64,000 nt of DNA from JALZKA01 sp963753385 (GTDB lineage Bacteria; Actinomycetota; Thermoleophilia; Solirubrobacterales; 70-9), in assembly GCA_963753385.1 (NCBI GenBank), contig CAVWCC010000008.1, forward strand, positions 1 to 64,000, in the 5' to 3' direction. This document shows positions 42,676 through 50,847 of the stretch, one piece after another. Below the pieces are notes generated by a model that saw only the letters and a program-made list of their open reading frames with translations, did not search any database and had not been told where the DNA came from. The stretch's first letter is position 1. Every line of letters starts with the position of its first letter. The position numbers and the translations under genes were made by a program.

Positions 42676-43146
42676 CTATCCCTGGAACGGCGGGGCCTCG
42701 CCCCAGCCCCAGCGCGGGACCGGCGCGTGCTCGAACACCTCGGCGTCCGGTTGCGAGTTGTGCTGTGCGAGGCGCGTGCCCCACTCGACGTAGGCCACGA
42801 ACGCCGAACGGAAGTCGGGATCGTCCGGGAGACCGGCGTCGTCGGCCGCGAGGCTCATCAGCGAGGCGAAGCGGAAGCGCTGCTCGGGGGAGATCGCCAG
42901 CCCGCGGTGCTTGCCCAGCATCCGCTCGTAGCCGCCGAGCTCGTCGGTGTAGCGCGTGAGACCGCCGAAGACCTCGGACCACCAGGCCACGACATGGTCG
43001 CGGTGCTCGTCGGAGACCTTGCCGCCGAAGAGCGGCGCGAGCAGCTCGTCGTCCTCGACGCGGTCGTAGAAGGCGTTGATCAGGCGCTCGAAGGCCTCGG
43101 TGCCGCCGGCCCACTCGAAGAGAGTGGGCGTTGCGCCCGCGCTCAC
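42676..43146 (-). CDS. group II truncated haemoglobin
   Basis: 156 residues. LFEWAGGTEAFERLINAFYD, LLAPLFGGKVSDEHRDHVVA, WWSEVFGGLTRYTDELGGYE and RMLGKHRGLAISPEQRFRFA (proximal histidine in GKHRGL). O2- or NO-related haem protein, as GlbO. Next to Grx4 and close to HemQ, a haem synthesis enzyme. Confidence 0.88.
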   Translation of the reverse strand: MSAGATPTLFEWAGGTEAFERLINAFYDRVEDDELLAPLFGGKVSDEHRDHVVAWWSEVFGGLTRYTDELGGYERMLGKHRGLAISPEQRFRFASLMSLAADDAGLPDDPDFRSAFVAYVEWGTRLAQHNSQPDAEVFEHAPVPRWGWGEAPPFQG

Positions 43147-43147
43147 C

Positions 43148-43549
43148 TCAGCCGAGCTGCATCGGCGGGCTCGTCTGTGAGCCGCCGGGAAGGATCCGCT
43201 CGGCCTCGGCGACCTCGACCTCGGGCTGCGCGACGCCCAGGAGCTCAGCGAGCTCGCCGGAGTCGAGCATCTCCTCGACGATGTCGCAGCCGCCCACCAG
43301 CTCGCCGTTCACGTACAGCTGCGGAAACGTCTGCCAGTCGGAGAGCTCGATGGTGACCTCACGCAGGGGCTGTAGCGCGGGGAGCACGTCGATCGCGCCG
43401 TACTCGACGCCGAGGGCCTGCATGACCTGGACGACCCGCATCGAAAAGCCGCATTGCGGCGCATCCGGCGTCCCCTTCATGAACAGGAGGACCGGGTTCT
43501 CGGCGATCAGTTCGGAAACCTTCGCCCTTAGCTCGGGATCGGCTGCCAT
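43148..43549 (-). CDS. monothiol glutaredoxin Grx4/GrxD-type
   Basis: 133 residues. Active site CGFS at residues 33-36 in PQCGFSMRVVQVMQALGV, then DWQTFPQLYVNGELVGGCDI. Binds a glutathione-ligated [2Fe-2S] cluster and partners BolA, whose gene is 31 nt downstream. C-terminal extension of about 20 residues. 1 nt from the haemoglobin gene. Confidence 0.92.
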   Translation of the reverse strand: MAADPELRAKVSELIAENPVLLFMKGTPDAPQCGFSMRVVQVMQALGVEYGAIDVLPALQPLREVTIELSDWQTFPQLYVNGELVGGCDIVEEMLDSGELAELLGVAQPEVEVAEAERILPGGSQTSPPMQLG

Positions 43550-43580
43550 GCGTCCACCTTAGCGAAGGCCCCCGCCGGGG

Positions 43581-43811
43581 CTAGCCGGGCGTCGACGTCT
43601 GGATCGAGAGCGCGTGGATCGAACCGTCGTCGAAGCGCTCCCTGACCGCGGCGCGGACCAGCCGGTGCTGGTCGATGCGGCTGAGGCCCTCGAACTGCTC
43701 AGCGGTGACGACTGCTCGCAGGTGGTCGCCGCCGCCCTCGTCGATCACCTCCACCTCGGCGCCCGGGAGCGCCGCCTCGATCATCCGCTTGAGCTCGGCG
43801 AGATCGGCCAT
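43581..43811 (-). CDS. BolA family protein
   Basis: 76 residues from the ATG at 43811. LAELKRMIEAALPGAEVEVI, GDHLRAVVTAEQFEGLSRID, QHRLVRAAVRERFDDGSIHA with the conserved C-terminal histidine. Forms an Fe-S-bridged heterodimer with monothiol glutaredoxins, encoded immediately downstream on the same strand. Begins 2 nt after the FprA stop. A longer open frame from 44264 is a shadow. Confidence 0.9.
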   Translation of the reverse strand: MADLAELKRMIEAALPGAEVEVIDEGGGDHLRAVVTAEQFEGLSRIDQHRLVRAAVRERFDDGSIHALSIQTSTPG

Positions 43812-43813
43812 GG

Positions 43814-45205
43814 CTACTCCGCCGGCACGGCCCGCGCCGCCTCCAGCATCTCCTCGATCGTCGTGAACTTCACGCGGGGGCGGCCGAGGGGCTCGCCGCG
43901 GGAGACCTCGGCGCGGTCGATCTCGCGCCAGCCGTCGAACGTCACGTGGTCCGGCGCCCGCTCGGCCAGCAACGCCTCGATCGCCTCGGGCGAGCTGTCG
44001 CCCGCGGGCTCGGGGACCCGGCCCTCGGCGACGTCCTCGAGCAGCGCCGAGACCGTGTCCTGGGCGTCCTTCTTGTTTGTCCCGATCACGCCGCTCGGCC
44101 CGCGCTTGATCCAGCCCACGACGTACTGCCCGGGCACCTGCTCGCCCGATTCCGGGTCGACGACGCGGCCGTGGTCGTTCGGGATCACACCCGCGCCGTC
44201 GTCGAACGGCAGCCCGTCGAGCCCGACGCCCTTGTAGCCGATCGAGCGCAGCACGAGGCCGCACTCGATCTCCTCGCGCTCGCCGGTGTCGACCGCGCGG
44301 ACGCGGCCGTCATCCCCTCGCTCGAGGCGGTTGCGCCCGACCACGATCGACTCGACCCTGCCGTCCCCCTTGATCTCGACCGGCGAGCGCAGGAAACGGA
44401 GCACGATCCGGCGGCGCTTGCCCTCGGGCTCGCGCTGGGCGAAGTCGCTGAAGATCTCGACGTTGCGGCGGTTGGTGGGATCGCAGTCATCGGAGTCGAC
44501 GAACTCGCGGCTGACCTCGTCGAGCTCGGCCTCGTCGGGGTCGATGACGATGTCGGCGTCGAGCATCTCGCCCAGCTCGCGCACCTCGGGGTTGGTGAAC
44601 GCGGCCTGCGCCGGGCCGCGGCGGCCCAGCACGACGATCTCCTCGACGCCCGATTCGGCCATCGGCGCGATCGCGTGGTCGGCGGTGTCGGTCTCGTCGA
44701 GCTCGGAGCGGGTCAGCGCCAGCATCCGGGCGACGTCCGCGGCCACGTTGCCGTTGCCGATCACCACGACGCGCTTGCAGGAGAGGTCGAACTCACGGTC
44801 TGAGAAGTCCGGGTGGGCGTTGTACCAGTTGACGAACTCGGTGGCCGCGTGCGAGCCGGGGAGGCCCTCGCCCGGGATTCCGAGGTGCCGGTCGGTTGCC
44901 GAGCCGTAGGCGTAGATCACCGCGTGGTAGCGCTCTGAGAGGTCCGCCACGGTGACGTCGGCGCCGACGTCGACGCCACCGAAGAACCGAAAGCCCTCGC
45001 GCGACGCCGTCTTCTCGTACATCCGGATCACCGACTTGATCTTCGGATGGTCGGGAGCGACCCCGGCGCGGACCAGCCCGTAGGGGGTCGGCAGCCGGTC
45101 ATACATATCGACCTCGACCGGGACGTCCTCCTGCTTGAGGAGGTGCTCGGCCGCATAGAAGCCCGCCGGCCCCGAGCCGACGATGGCGACGCGCAGAGGG
45201 TTCAT
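43814..45205 (-). CDS. ferredoxin-NADP+ reductase, FprA type
   Basis: 463 residues from the ATG at 45205. FAD motif VAIVGSGPAGFYAAEHLLKQ, then LPTPYGLVRAGVAPDHPKIK, VVVIGNGNVAADVARMLALT (NADP) and VVGWIKRGPSGVIGTNKKDA. Adrenodoxin-reductase-like FprA of actinobacteria; passes electrons between NADPH and ferredoxin. Its ATG overlaps the HemQ stop (ATGA), and BolA follows 2 nt later, giving HemQ-FprA-BolA-Grx4-globin in one run. Confidence 0.93.
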   Translation of the reverse strand: MNPLRVAIVGSGPAGFYAAEHLLKQEDVPVEVDMYDRLPTPYGLVRAGVAPDHPKIKSVIRMYEKTASREGFRFFGGVDVGADVTVADLSERYHAVIYAYGSATDRHLGIPGEGLPGSHAATEFVNWYNAHPDFSDREFDLSCKRVVVIGNGNVAADVARMLALTRSELDETDTADHAIAPMAESGVEEIVVLGRRGPAQAAFTNPEVRELGEMLDADIVIDPDEAELDEVSREFVDSDDCDPTNRRNVEIFSDFAQREPEGKRRRIVLRFLRSPVEIKGDGRVESIVVGRNRLERGDDGRVRAVDTGEREEIECGLVLRSIGYKGVGLDGLPFDDGAGVIPNDHGRVVDPESGEQVPGQYVVGWIKRGPSGVIGTNKKDAQDTVSALLEDVAEGRVPEPAGDSSPEAIEALLAERAPDHVTFDGWREIDRAEVSRGEPLGRPRVKFTTIEEMLEAARAVPAE

Positions 45206-45909
45206 GCCAGCGCGCCCGCCTGGGCACTCGCAGCCGTGCCGTCGAGCGCGTCGAGTGCGCGGGCGACTGACATCGCGACGCAGGTGAAGATCGGGGTGTC
45301 GCGGAGCGTGAACGCGCTCGATTCCGAGGTACGGAGCTCCTGCACCAGGTCGAGGAATTCGCCGGGGTCGTCGCACTCGAATGAGACGACGAACTCCTGG
45401 TCGTCCAGGCCGAAGGAGTACGAGGTGTTGATCGTGATCTCGGGGTAGCGGCGCCCGATCGCGATGTGCTCGGACATCACGCGCCGCCGCTCCTCGAGCG
45501 GCAGGCGGTACCACTCACGCTTCTTGTCGAGCGGGTAGACGATCAGGTGCTTGCGCTCGGATGTGCAGATCTCGGGCCGGGCATCGGCGTCGGAGTAGGG
45601 CGACGGCTTCGTCATCGAGAGGTACGAGTGAGGGATCGTCATCCACTTCGCCAGCCCGCTCTGCGCGAGGACGACGTGGAACGTGTGGATGTCCTCGAGC
45701 ACGGGGCTCTGGCTCAGGAGCAGGAGGTCGGTGTCTCCCCGCGTGCCGACCGTCGAGTAGGCACGCAGCGAGCGATCCTGCGCATAGTCCTCGCAGGCCG
45801 CGAGGAACTCGGCTTTATCCTGCGCCCGCGCCTCGGCGTCGCGGCGCTGCCATGCGGGATCGAGCTTGAAGAACGTGAACTTGGCGAAGGTGCGGTCGGC
45901 GCCTGCCAT
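45202..45909 (-). CDS. chlorite-dismutase-family coproheme decarboxylase
   Basis: 235 residues from the ATG at 45909 (an upstream ATG at 45927 is also open). FAKFTFFKLDPAWQRRDAEA, HLIVYPLDKKREWYRLPLEE, RRVMSEHIAIGRRYPEITIN (proximal histidine in SEHIAIG) and TSYSFGLDDQEFVVSFECDD. In actinobacteria this family is HemQ/ChdC, the last step of haem b synthesis. Overlaps the FprA start. True chlorite dismutase activity is unlikely. Confidence 0.85.
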   Translation of the reverse strand: MAGADRTFAKFTFFKLDPAWQRRDAEARAQDKAEFLAACEDYAQDRSLRAYSTVGTRGDTDLLLLSQSPVLEDIHTFHVVLAQSGLAKWMTIPHSYLSMTKPSPYSDADARPEICTSERKHLIVYPLDKKREWYRLPLEERRRVMSEHIAIGRRYPEITINTSYSFGLDDQEFVVSFECDDPGEFLDLVQELRTSESSAFTLRDTPIFTCVAMSVARALDALDGTAASAQAGALA

Positions 45910-47788
45910 GAGGGCGATGGTAGCCACCGCCGCCGTGGCGGCCGCCGTCCTGACGGCAGATGCAGCCGACCCGCCGTCCGCCCCCGCGCAGGGCGGGTCC
46001 GAGGGTCGGGTCGTGATTGCGGTCCTCCCCTACGGGGTCCCGGTGGAGGCGATCGGCCGGATCAACGGGATCTCGCCCGGGATCATGAGCGCCGGCATCG
46101 GCGACGCGCCTCCCGCCCAGAGCTTTCTCGACGTCGGCCAGGGCAACCGGATCAACGAGCGGCTCTATGACGCCGACCTGCTCCCGGTGTTCGTTCGCGA
46201 CGGTCGCCTCGACGCGGGGGAGTGGGACCGGATCCGCGAGCGCGCGGCGGACGCGCCGTCAGAGATCGTCCCGGGGCTCCTCGGCTCGACCGTCGAGGAG
46301 GCCGGCCTGGCGTCCGTCTCGGAGCCGGCCGACGGCCTCGCGCCGTTGATCGCCGCCGACCGGGACGGCGAGATCGTCCTGACCGAGGAGGGATCCTGCC
46401 CACCCGGCTGCCCGCCGGGCCTGACCGTCGTTCGGGCCGAGTTCAACGGACTGGGTGACCTGGTCGCTGGGCTCGGACCGGACGATCTCCTGATCGCGTT
46501 CGCCGCCGGCAGCCGCAGCGAGCAGCCGCTATGGCCGACCGGCATCGCGGGGCCCGGCTTCGACGGCAACCTGACCTCGGACTCCACCCGGACCGACGGC
46601 GTCGTGCTCGCGACCGACGTCGCCCCCACGGTCCTCGAGTGGCTGGGCGTCGAGGTGCCCGACGAGATGAACGGGAGCCCGATCCGCGCCGAGGGCGAAC
46701 GCGACGCGGTGGAGGTCGCGGACCTTCAGGACCGGCTGGCCGAGCGTCCCAGCCGTGAGACCGTCGCGCTGTTGCCGTTGCTCATCTGGCTTGCGCTCGC
46801 GGGTGCCGCGGCGCTCGCCTTCCGGGGCCGGGTGGCCGGGGTCGCGATGACGTTGTTCGGATTGGCCTGCGCTTGGGCGCCGTTCCTGCTCCTGGTTGCG
46901 GCGGCCGTCGACGCCGGCGAGCTCGCCTCGGCCCTCCTGATGGGCCTCGGAGCCGTCGCCCTCGCCGCCCTCACCGCCGCCTTTCTGCCCGGCTTCGCCG
47001 GACTCGCGCTGGCGTGCGCGGTCACGGTCGGCGCCCACGCGCTCGACGTGGTCGCGGGATCGCCCTACACCGCGCTCTCCGTGCTGGGGCCGAATCCCGG
47101 CGGCGGCGTGCGGTTCTTCGGGATCGGCAACGAGCTGGAGGCGATCCTGACGACGCTCACGCTCGTCGGCACGGGGGCGTGGCTCGCGACACGCCCAGCC
47201 GTGAGCCCGCGCGCGGCCGCGGGCTGGTTCCTCGTGATCGCCGCGCTGGCGACAGTGGCATTCGCGCCGGGCCGCTTCGGTGCGGACGTCGGGGCGGCGA
47301 TCGTCCTCGCGGTCGGCGGGGCAACCGCCGCGGTGCTGGCGCTGGGCGTCGATCGCCGCCGGGCGATCCTGCTGGTCCTGGGCGCCGGGGTTGTCGCGCT
47401 CGCAGCGCTCTTCGCGGTGGACGCCGTGTTGGGTGGCGCCCACCTGAGCCGGACGGTCCTGGGCGCGGGTGAGGCGGGGGAACTCGCCGACGTCCTCGAG
47501 CGGCGGGTAACCCTGACGGTGAGCACGTTCACCGACCCGATCTACCCGGAGCTGCTCGTCGCCGTGATCCTGCTACTCGTCGCCGGCTTCGTCCGCCGCG
47601 AGGCGGTCCTGGCGTGGTTCGGAGCCGCGTGGCCCGCCCGCTGCGGGTTCCTCGGCGCGCTCGCCGGGATCCTGCTCGGGACCGTCGCGAACGACTCCGG
47701 ATCGGTCCTGCTCGTGTTGGGCACCATTTACCTGGGTGCCGGCGCCGCCTGTGCGTGGGGTGTTAACCGAACCCGGGACGCCGACTAG
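45908..47788 (+). CDS. polytopic membrane protein with a phosphatase-like ectodomain
   Basis: 626 residues. N-terminal signal-like helix (RAMVATAAVAAAVLTA), then a soluble domain of about 280 residues with DVAPTVLEWLGVEVPDEMNG, as in alkaline-phosphatase/sulfatase-superfamily proteins. About ten hydrophobic segments follow, with the motif VRFFGIGNELEAIL. That motif recalls a family of uncharacterised membrane proteins (GARYYGIGNEY). The metal-binding residues of a phosphatase are not obvious, so the first domain may be inactive. 19 nt before the GT4 fusion; likely co-transcribed. Role in envelope polymer or glycolipid synthesis is an inference. Confidence 0.7.
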   Translation: MRAMVATAAVAAAVLTADAADPPSAPAQGGSEGRVVIAVLPYGVPVEAIGRINGISPGIMSAGIGDAPPAQSFLDVGQGNRINERLYDADLLPVFVRDGRLDAGEWDRIRERAADAPSEIVPGLLGSTVEEAGLASVSEPADGLAPLIAADRDGEIVLTEEGSCPPGCPPGLTVVRAEFNGLGDLVAGLGPDDLLIAFAAGSRSEQPLWPTGIAGPGFDGNLTSDSTRTDGVVLATDVAPTVLEWLGVEVPDEMNGSPIRAEGERDAVEVADLQDRLAERPSRETVALLPLLIWLALAGAAALAFRGRVAGVAMTLFGLACAWAPFLLLVAAAVDAGELASALLMGLGAVALAALTAAFLPGFAGLALACAVTVGAHALDVVAGSPYTALSVLGPNPGGGVRFFGIGNELEAILTTLTLVGTGAWLATRPAVSPRAAAGWFLVIAALATVAFAPGRFGADVGAAIVLAVGGATAAVLALGVDRRRAILLVLGAGVVALAALFAVDAVLGGAHLSRTVLGAGEAGELADVLERRVTLTVSTFTDPIYPELLVAVILLLVAGFVRREAVLAWFGAAWPARCGFLGALAGILLGTVANDSGSVLLVLGTIYLGAGAACAWGVNRTRDAD

Positions 47789-47807
47789 ACCCTTTACCAT
47801 CCCTGTG

Positions 47808-50126
47808 GTGCGAATCGCCCTGGTCACGCCGTATTCGTGGACGTATCCGGGGGGCGTCAACCGCCACGTCGAGGCTCTCGCCGCCGAGTTGATCTCAGGC
47901 GGGGACGACGTTCGCGTGCTGGCGCCCTGGGACCCGCCCGACCGGTTCACCCGCCTGCTCCACAAGGCACCTCCCGAGCAGCGGGAGAAGCCCGGCTACC
48001 TGCGCACGCTCGGACGCAGCATGGCGTTCGGGATGAACGGCTCGATCTCCAACAACTCGCCGTTCCCATCGGGGGCGATCGCCCTGCGCCGGGAGCTTGC
48101 CGATTTCGACCCCGACGTGGTGCACGTGCACGAACCGCCCGCGGGCTTCGTCGGCTGGGACGCGGTCTCGTACTCCGGTGCGCCCGTGGTTGCGACCTTC
48201 CACGCCTATTCGACCAAGGCGATCCCGAACCACATCGCGAACCTCGCCGGCGCCCGCCGCAAGTTCAACCAGCTTCACGCGCGGATCGCGGTCTCCGAGG
48301 CGGCCGCATGGACGGGCAGGCGGTGGTTCGGAGGCCAGTACGAGATCGTCCCGAACGGCGTCGACCTGAACGGGCCGCCGGCCGGCCCGAAGCCCGAGTC
48401 CGAGGAGCTGCGCGTGCTGTTCGTCGGTCGGCCCGAGGAGCGCAAGGGCCTGCCCGTCCTGCTGCAGGCCTTCGAGGGCCTCGTCGAGCACGTGCCCGCG
48501 AAGCTCACCGTCGTCGGCGCCGGCTACGACGATGTCGCCCGCTACCTGGCCGAAACCGACGCTGAGCCGCACATCGAGGCGCTCGGCCGCGTCGAGCCCG
48601 GCGAGCTCTGGTGCCGGCTGCACCAGGCCGACGTGCTCTGCGCTCCGTCGCTCTCGGGTGAGAGCTTCGGGATGATCCTCACCGAGGCGTTCGCGGCAGG
48701 GACCCCGGTGATCGCCTCCAACATCGCCGGTTACGCCGACGTCGTGACCGACGGCGTCGACGGCGTCCTCGTGCCGCCCGCGGACGCGCAGCGGCTGGCG
48801 GAAGAGCTTCAGGCGCTCCACCACGAGCCCGAGCGTCGTCGGGCGATGGGTGCCGCAGCGCGCCAGTCTGCCGAGCGCTATGCGTGGCCGCGCGTCGCCG
48901 AGCAGGTGTCCTCGGTCTACGAGCGCATCGTTGCCGCTCCCGCTCCGCAGCCCAGCCTGGCCGGGATTCCGCGGCGCGCCGGCCTCCTTCCGATCGACGG
49001 CTCAGCGCCGAAGCCCGCGCGGCGCCTGCCCCCGCTCGATCCCGCGCCCGCGCGCCGTGCCGGTTCGCGCGCCAGGGTCGCCCGGCGGGTGGGGCTGGGG
49101 GTGGCGGCGCTGGTCGGCGTCGGGCTGAGCGCGATCGCGGCGAACCGGATCGGGCTCGACAGCGTCGTTCACTCGATCGTCCGCTCCGACCTCGCCTGGG
49201 TCCTGGTGGCGACCGTGCTCATGGTCGGTTCACTCTTCCTGCGCGCCGCCTCCTGGTACGCGATCGCCCGTGCTGCGCTGCCGCGCTTCCCGCTGCGCCG
49301 TCGCGACGTCACCTCGGCGACCATGATCGGCGTCCTCATGTCGGCCACGCTGCCGGCGCGGCTCGGCGAGCCGGCCCGCGCGATGGTGCTCGCGCGGCGC
49401 ACCGGACGGATGCGCGAGAGCTTCCCCGTGCTGCTCGGCACGCTCGTCTCGCAGTCCGCGCTCAACCTGCTTGCGCTCGTAATCCTCGGCGCGATCATCG
49501 TCGGCTCCACCGACCTCTTCGCCGCGAAGACCGAGCAGCTGTTCCTGATCAGCCTCGCGCCGCTGGCGATCCTGGTCGCGGTGCTGCTCGCGCCCACCGT
49601 GGTCCGGCGCAACGGGAGCGGGCGGGTTTCCCGCGTCGTCGCATCGGTCCGCGGCGCCCTCCTCAAGGTCCGGGAGGGCCTGGTCGTCTTCCGCGACCCG
49701 CGCCGGGGTCCCGTCGCGGCGATCGCCCAGCTGGGCGCCTGGGGACTTCAGCTCCTCGCGTGCCTCGTCCTCTTCACCGCGCTTGGCCTCGACCATCACG
49801 CGAGCATCGGGATCGGCGCCGCCGCGGCGGCCCTGTTCGCCGTCAACGTGACCGCCGTCGTCCCGGCGACGCCGTCGAACATCGGCGTCTTCCAGCTCGC
49901 GGTGATCAGCGTCCTGACCACCGGGTTCGGCGTCAGCGCGGCCGACGCGCTGGCCTACGGCGTGATCCTCCAGGCCGTCGAGATCGCGACCGCGGTCGCG
50001 CTCGGCCTGCCCGCGCTCGTCCGCGAGGGCGTCACCTGGTCGGACATGCGCATGCGGGCGCTGTCGGCGGCGCCCGTCCGCCTCTCGCCGCGCCGCTCGG
50101 ACGGCGCGACGGAGACGGTGGGATAA
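47808..50126 (+). CDS. GT4 glycosyltransferase fused to a UPF0104/LPG-synthase-type membrane domain
   Basis: 772 residues from GTG 47808. The N-terminal 370 residues are GT-B, PimA-like: IALVTPYSWTYPGGVNRHVE, VHVHEPPAGFVGWD, EIVPNGVDLNGPPAG and the GT4 donor site GESFGMILTEAFAAGTPVIA. A Pro/Ala/Arg linker (about residues 385-430) leads to an eight-helix domain (GLGVAALVGVGLSAIAANRI, SATLPARLGEPARAMVLARR, VVPATPSNIGVFQLAVISVL) of the LPG_synthase_TM/UPF0104 type. The fusion may couple glycolipid synthesis to membrane translocation. Preceded by a membrane protein in the same operon. Confidence 0.85.
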   Translation: MRIALVTPYSWTYPGGVNRHVEALAAELISGGDDVRVLAPWDPPDRFTRLLHKAPPEQREKPGYLRTLGRSMAFGMNGSISNNSPFPSGAIALRRELADFDPDVVHVHEPPAGFVGWDAVSYSGAPVVATFHAYSTKAIPNHIANLAGARRKFNQLHARIAVSEAAAWTGRRWFGGQYEIVPNGVDLNGPPAGPKPESEELRVLFVGRPEERKGLPVLLQAFEGLVEHVPAKLTVVGAGYDDVARYLAETDAEPHIEALGRVEPGELWCRLHQADVLCAPSLSGESFGMILTEAFAAGTPVIASNIAGYADVVTDGVDGVLVPPADAQRLAEELQALHHEPERRRAMGAAARQSAERYAWPRVAEQVSSVYERIVAAPAPQPSLAGIPRRAGLLPIDGSAPKPARRLPPLDPAPARRAGSRARVARRVGLGVAALVGVGLSAIAANRIGLDSVVHSIVRSDLAWVLVATVLMVGSLFLRAASWYAIARAALPRFPLRRRDVTSATMIGVLMSATLPARLGEPARAMVLARRTGRMRESFPVLLGTLVSQSALNLLALVILGAIIVGSTDLFAAKTEQLFLISLAPLAILVAVLLAPTVVRRNGSGRVSRVVASVRGALLKVREGLVVFRDPRRGPVAAIAQLGAWGLQLLACLVLFTALGLDHHASIGIGAAAAALFAVNVTAVVPATPSNIGVFQLAVISVLTTGFGVSAADALAYGVILQAVEIATAVALGLPALVREGVTWSDMRMRALSAAPVRLSPRRSDGATETVG

Positions 50127-50137
50127 GGGCGACGCGG

Positions 50138-50667
50138 CTAACGCTTAGCCATGTACGGCGTCGTCTCGCCGACGCAGGTTTCCTCGGGCGGGCCGTCCGG
50201 GCCGAAGGTGATCGTGTTCTGGAGCTTGCCCTTGACCTTCTTGTAGCTCCGGTTGAACTTGCCGGTGAACTTGATCCTGGCCGAGCCGTCCGTCGACTTG
50301 CCCTGGATCTTGAACTTCCGCCTGCTGTTGACGAAGACGTTGCTGAATCTCGGATTCGCCGAAAGGGTCTGCGGCGGTGGCGAGAGTCGCAGTCGGCGGG
50401 CAGGCCCTCGTACTTGAGGCTCCTGAGCTCGACCGGGTCGCCGCCCCGAGTCTTGAACTTGATCTTGACGCTGGTGTCGGGGCCCGCGTCCTTGAGCTTG
50501 CCCTCCCAGGTCGCGGCGGCGCGGCGTGCGACCGCCCGGGTCGGGTCATCCCCGCCGGCGTCATAGCGCGCGGAGCTCGTCCGGTCCGACGCCCCGACGC
50601 TGAGTGCTGCGGCTGCGAGGCCGCCGATTAGTGCGGCCGCGACTGCCCCTCCAAAAACCTTACGCAT
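50138..50667 (-). pseudogene. small secreted protein, one frameshift
   Basis: Starts MRKVFGGAVAAALIGGLAAA, a signal peptide, then KIKFKTRGGDPVELRSLKYE. Near 50395 the frame breaks; the same protein continues in another frame as LSPPPQTLSANPRFSNVFVN, FKIQGKSTDGSARIKFTGKF, and PEETCVGETTPYMAKR to TAG at 50138. About 175 residues with beta-rich composition. No known domain. One base change would restore it. Confidence 0.6.
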
Positions 50668-50738
50668 CCGTCCAAACCTCCCTAGATCGTGTGAGGGCGA
50701 AGATACAGGGTCGCCAGTGCCCTATCCTCTTTTCGCAG

Positions 50739-50833
50739 CCATCCAGAGCGGCTGAGGGACCCGGTCCTCGGAAGCCGCCGCAACCGACGAGGCTCTCAGG
50801 AGCCAGGCACGGTGCGACAGCCGGGAACGATGG
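50739..50833 (+). ncRNA. SAM riboswitch (S-box type)
   Basis: The P1 stem pairs CCATC (50739-50743) with GATGG (50829-50833). Inside are the conserved AGAGCGGCTGAGGGACCCGG and GGAAGCCGCCGCAACC segments and, later, GGTGCGACA before GGGAACGATGG, all as in S-box RNAs. It senses S-adenosylmethionine. Its 3' end lies 14 nt before the metH TTG, so it can act on translation. Exact class (SAM-I vs SAM-IV) is not settled by eye. Confidence 0.85.
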
Positions 50834-50847
50834 AGGTAGTAAGGGGA

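Noticed and set aside
45202..45909. Perchlorate-type chlorite dismutase
   Set aside because: Actinobacterial context and sequence type fit coproheme decarboxylase; no perchlorate genes nearby.
50812..50847. metH start at GTG 50812
   Set aside because: It lies inside the riboswitch core; TTG 50848 has a ribosome binding site and fits the family start.
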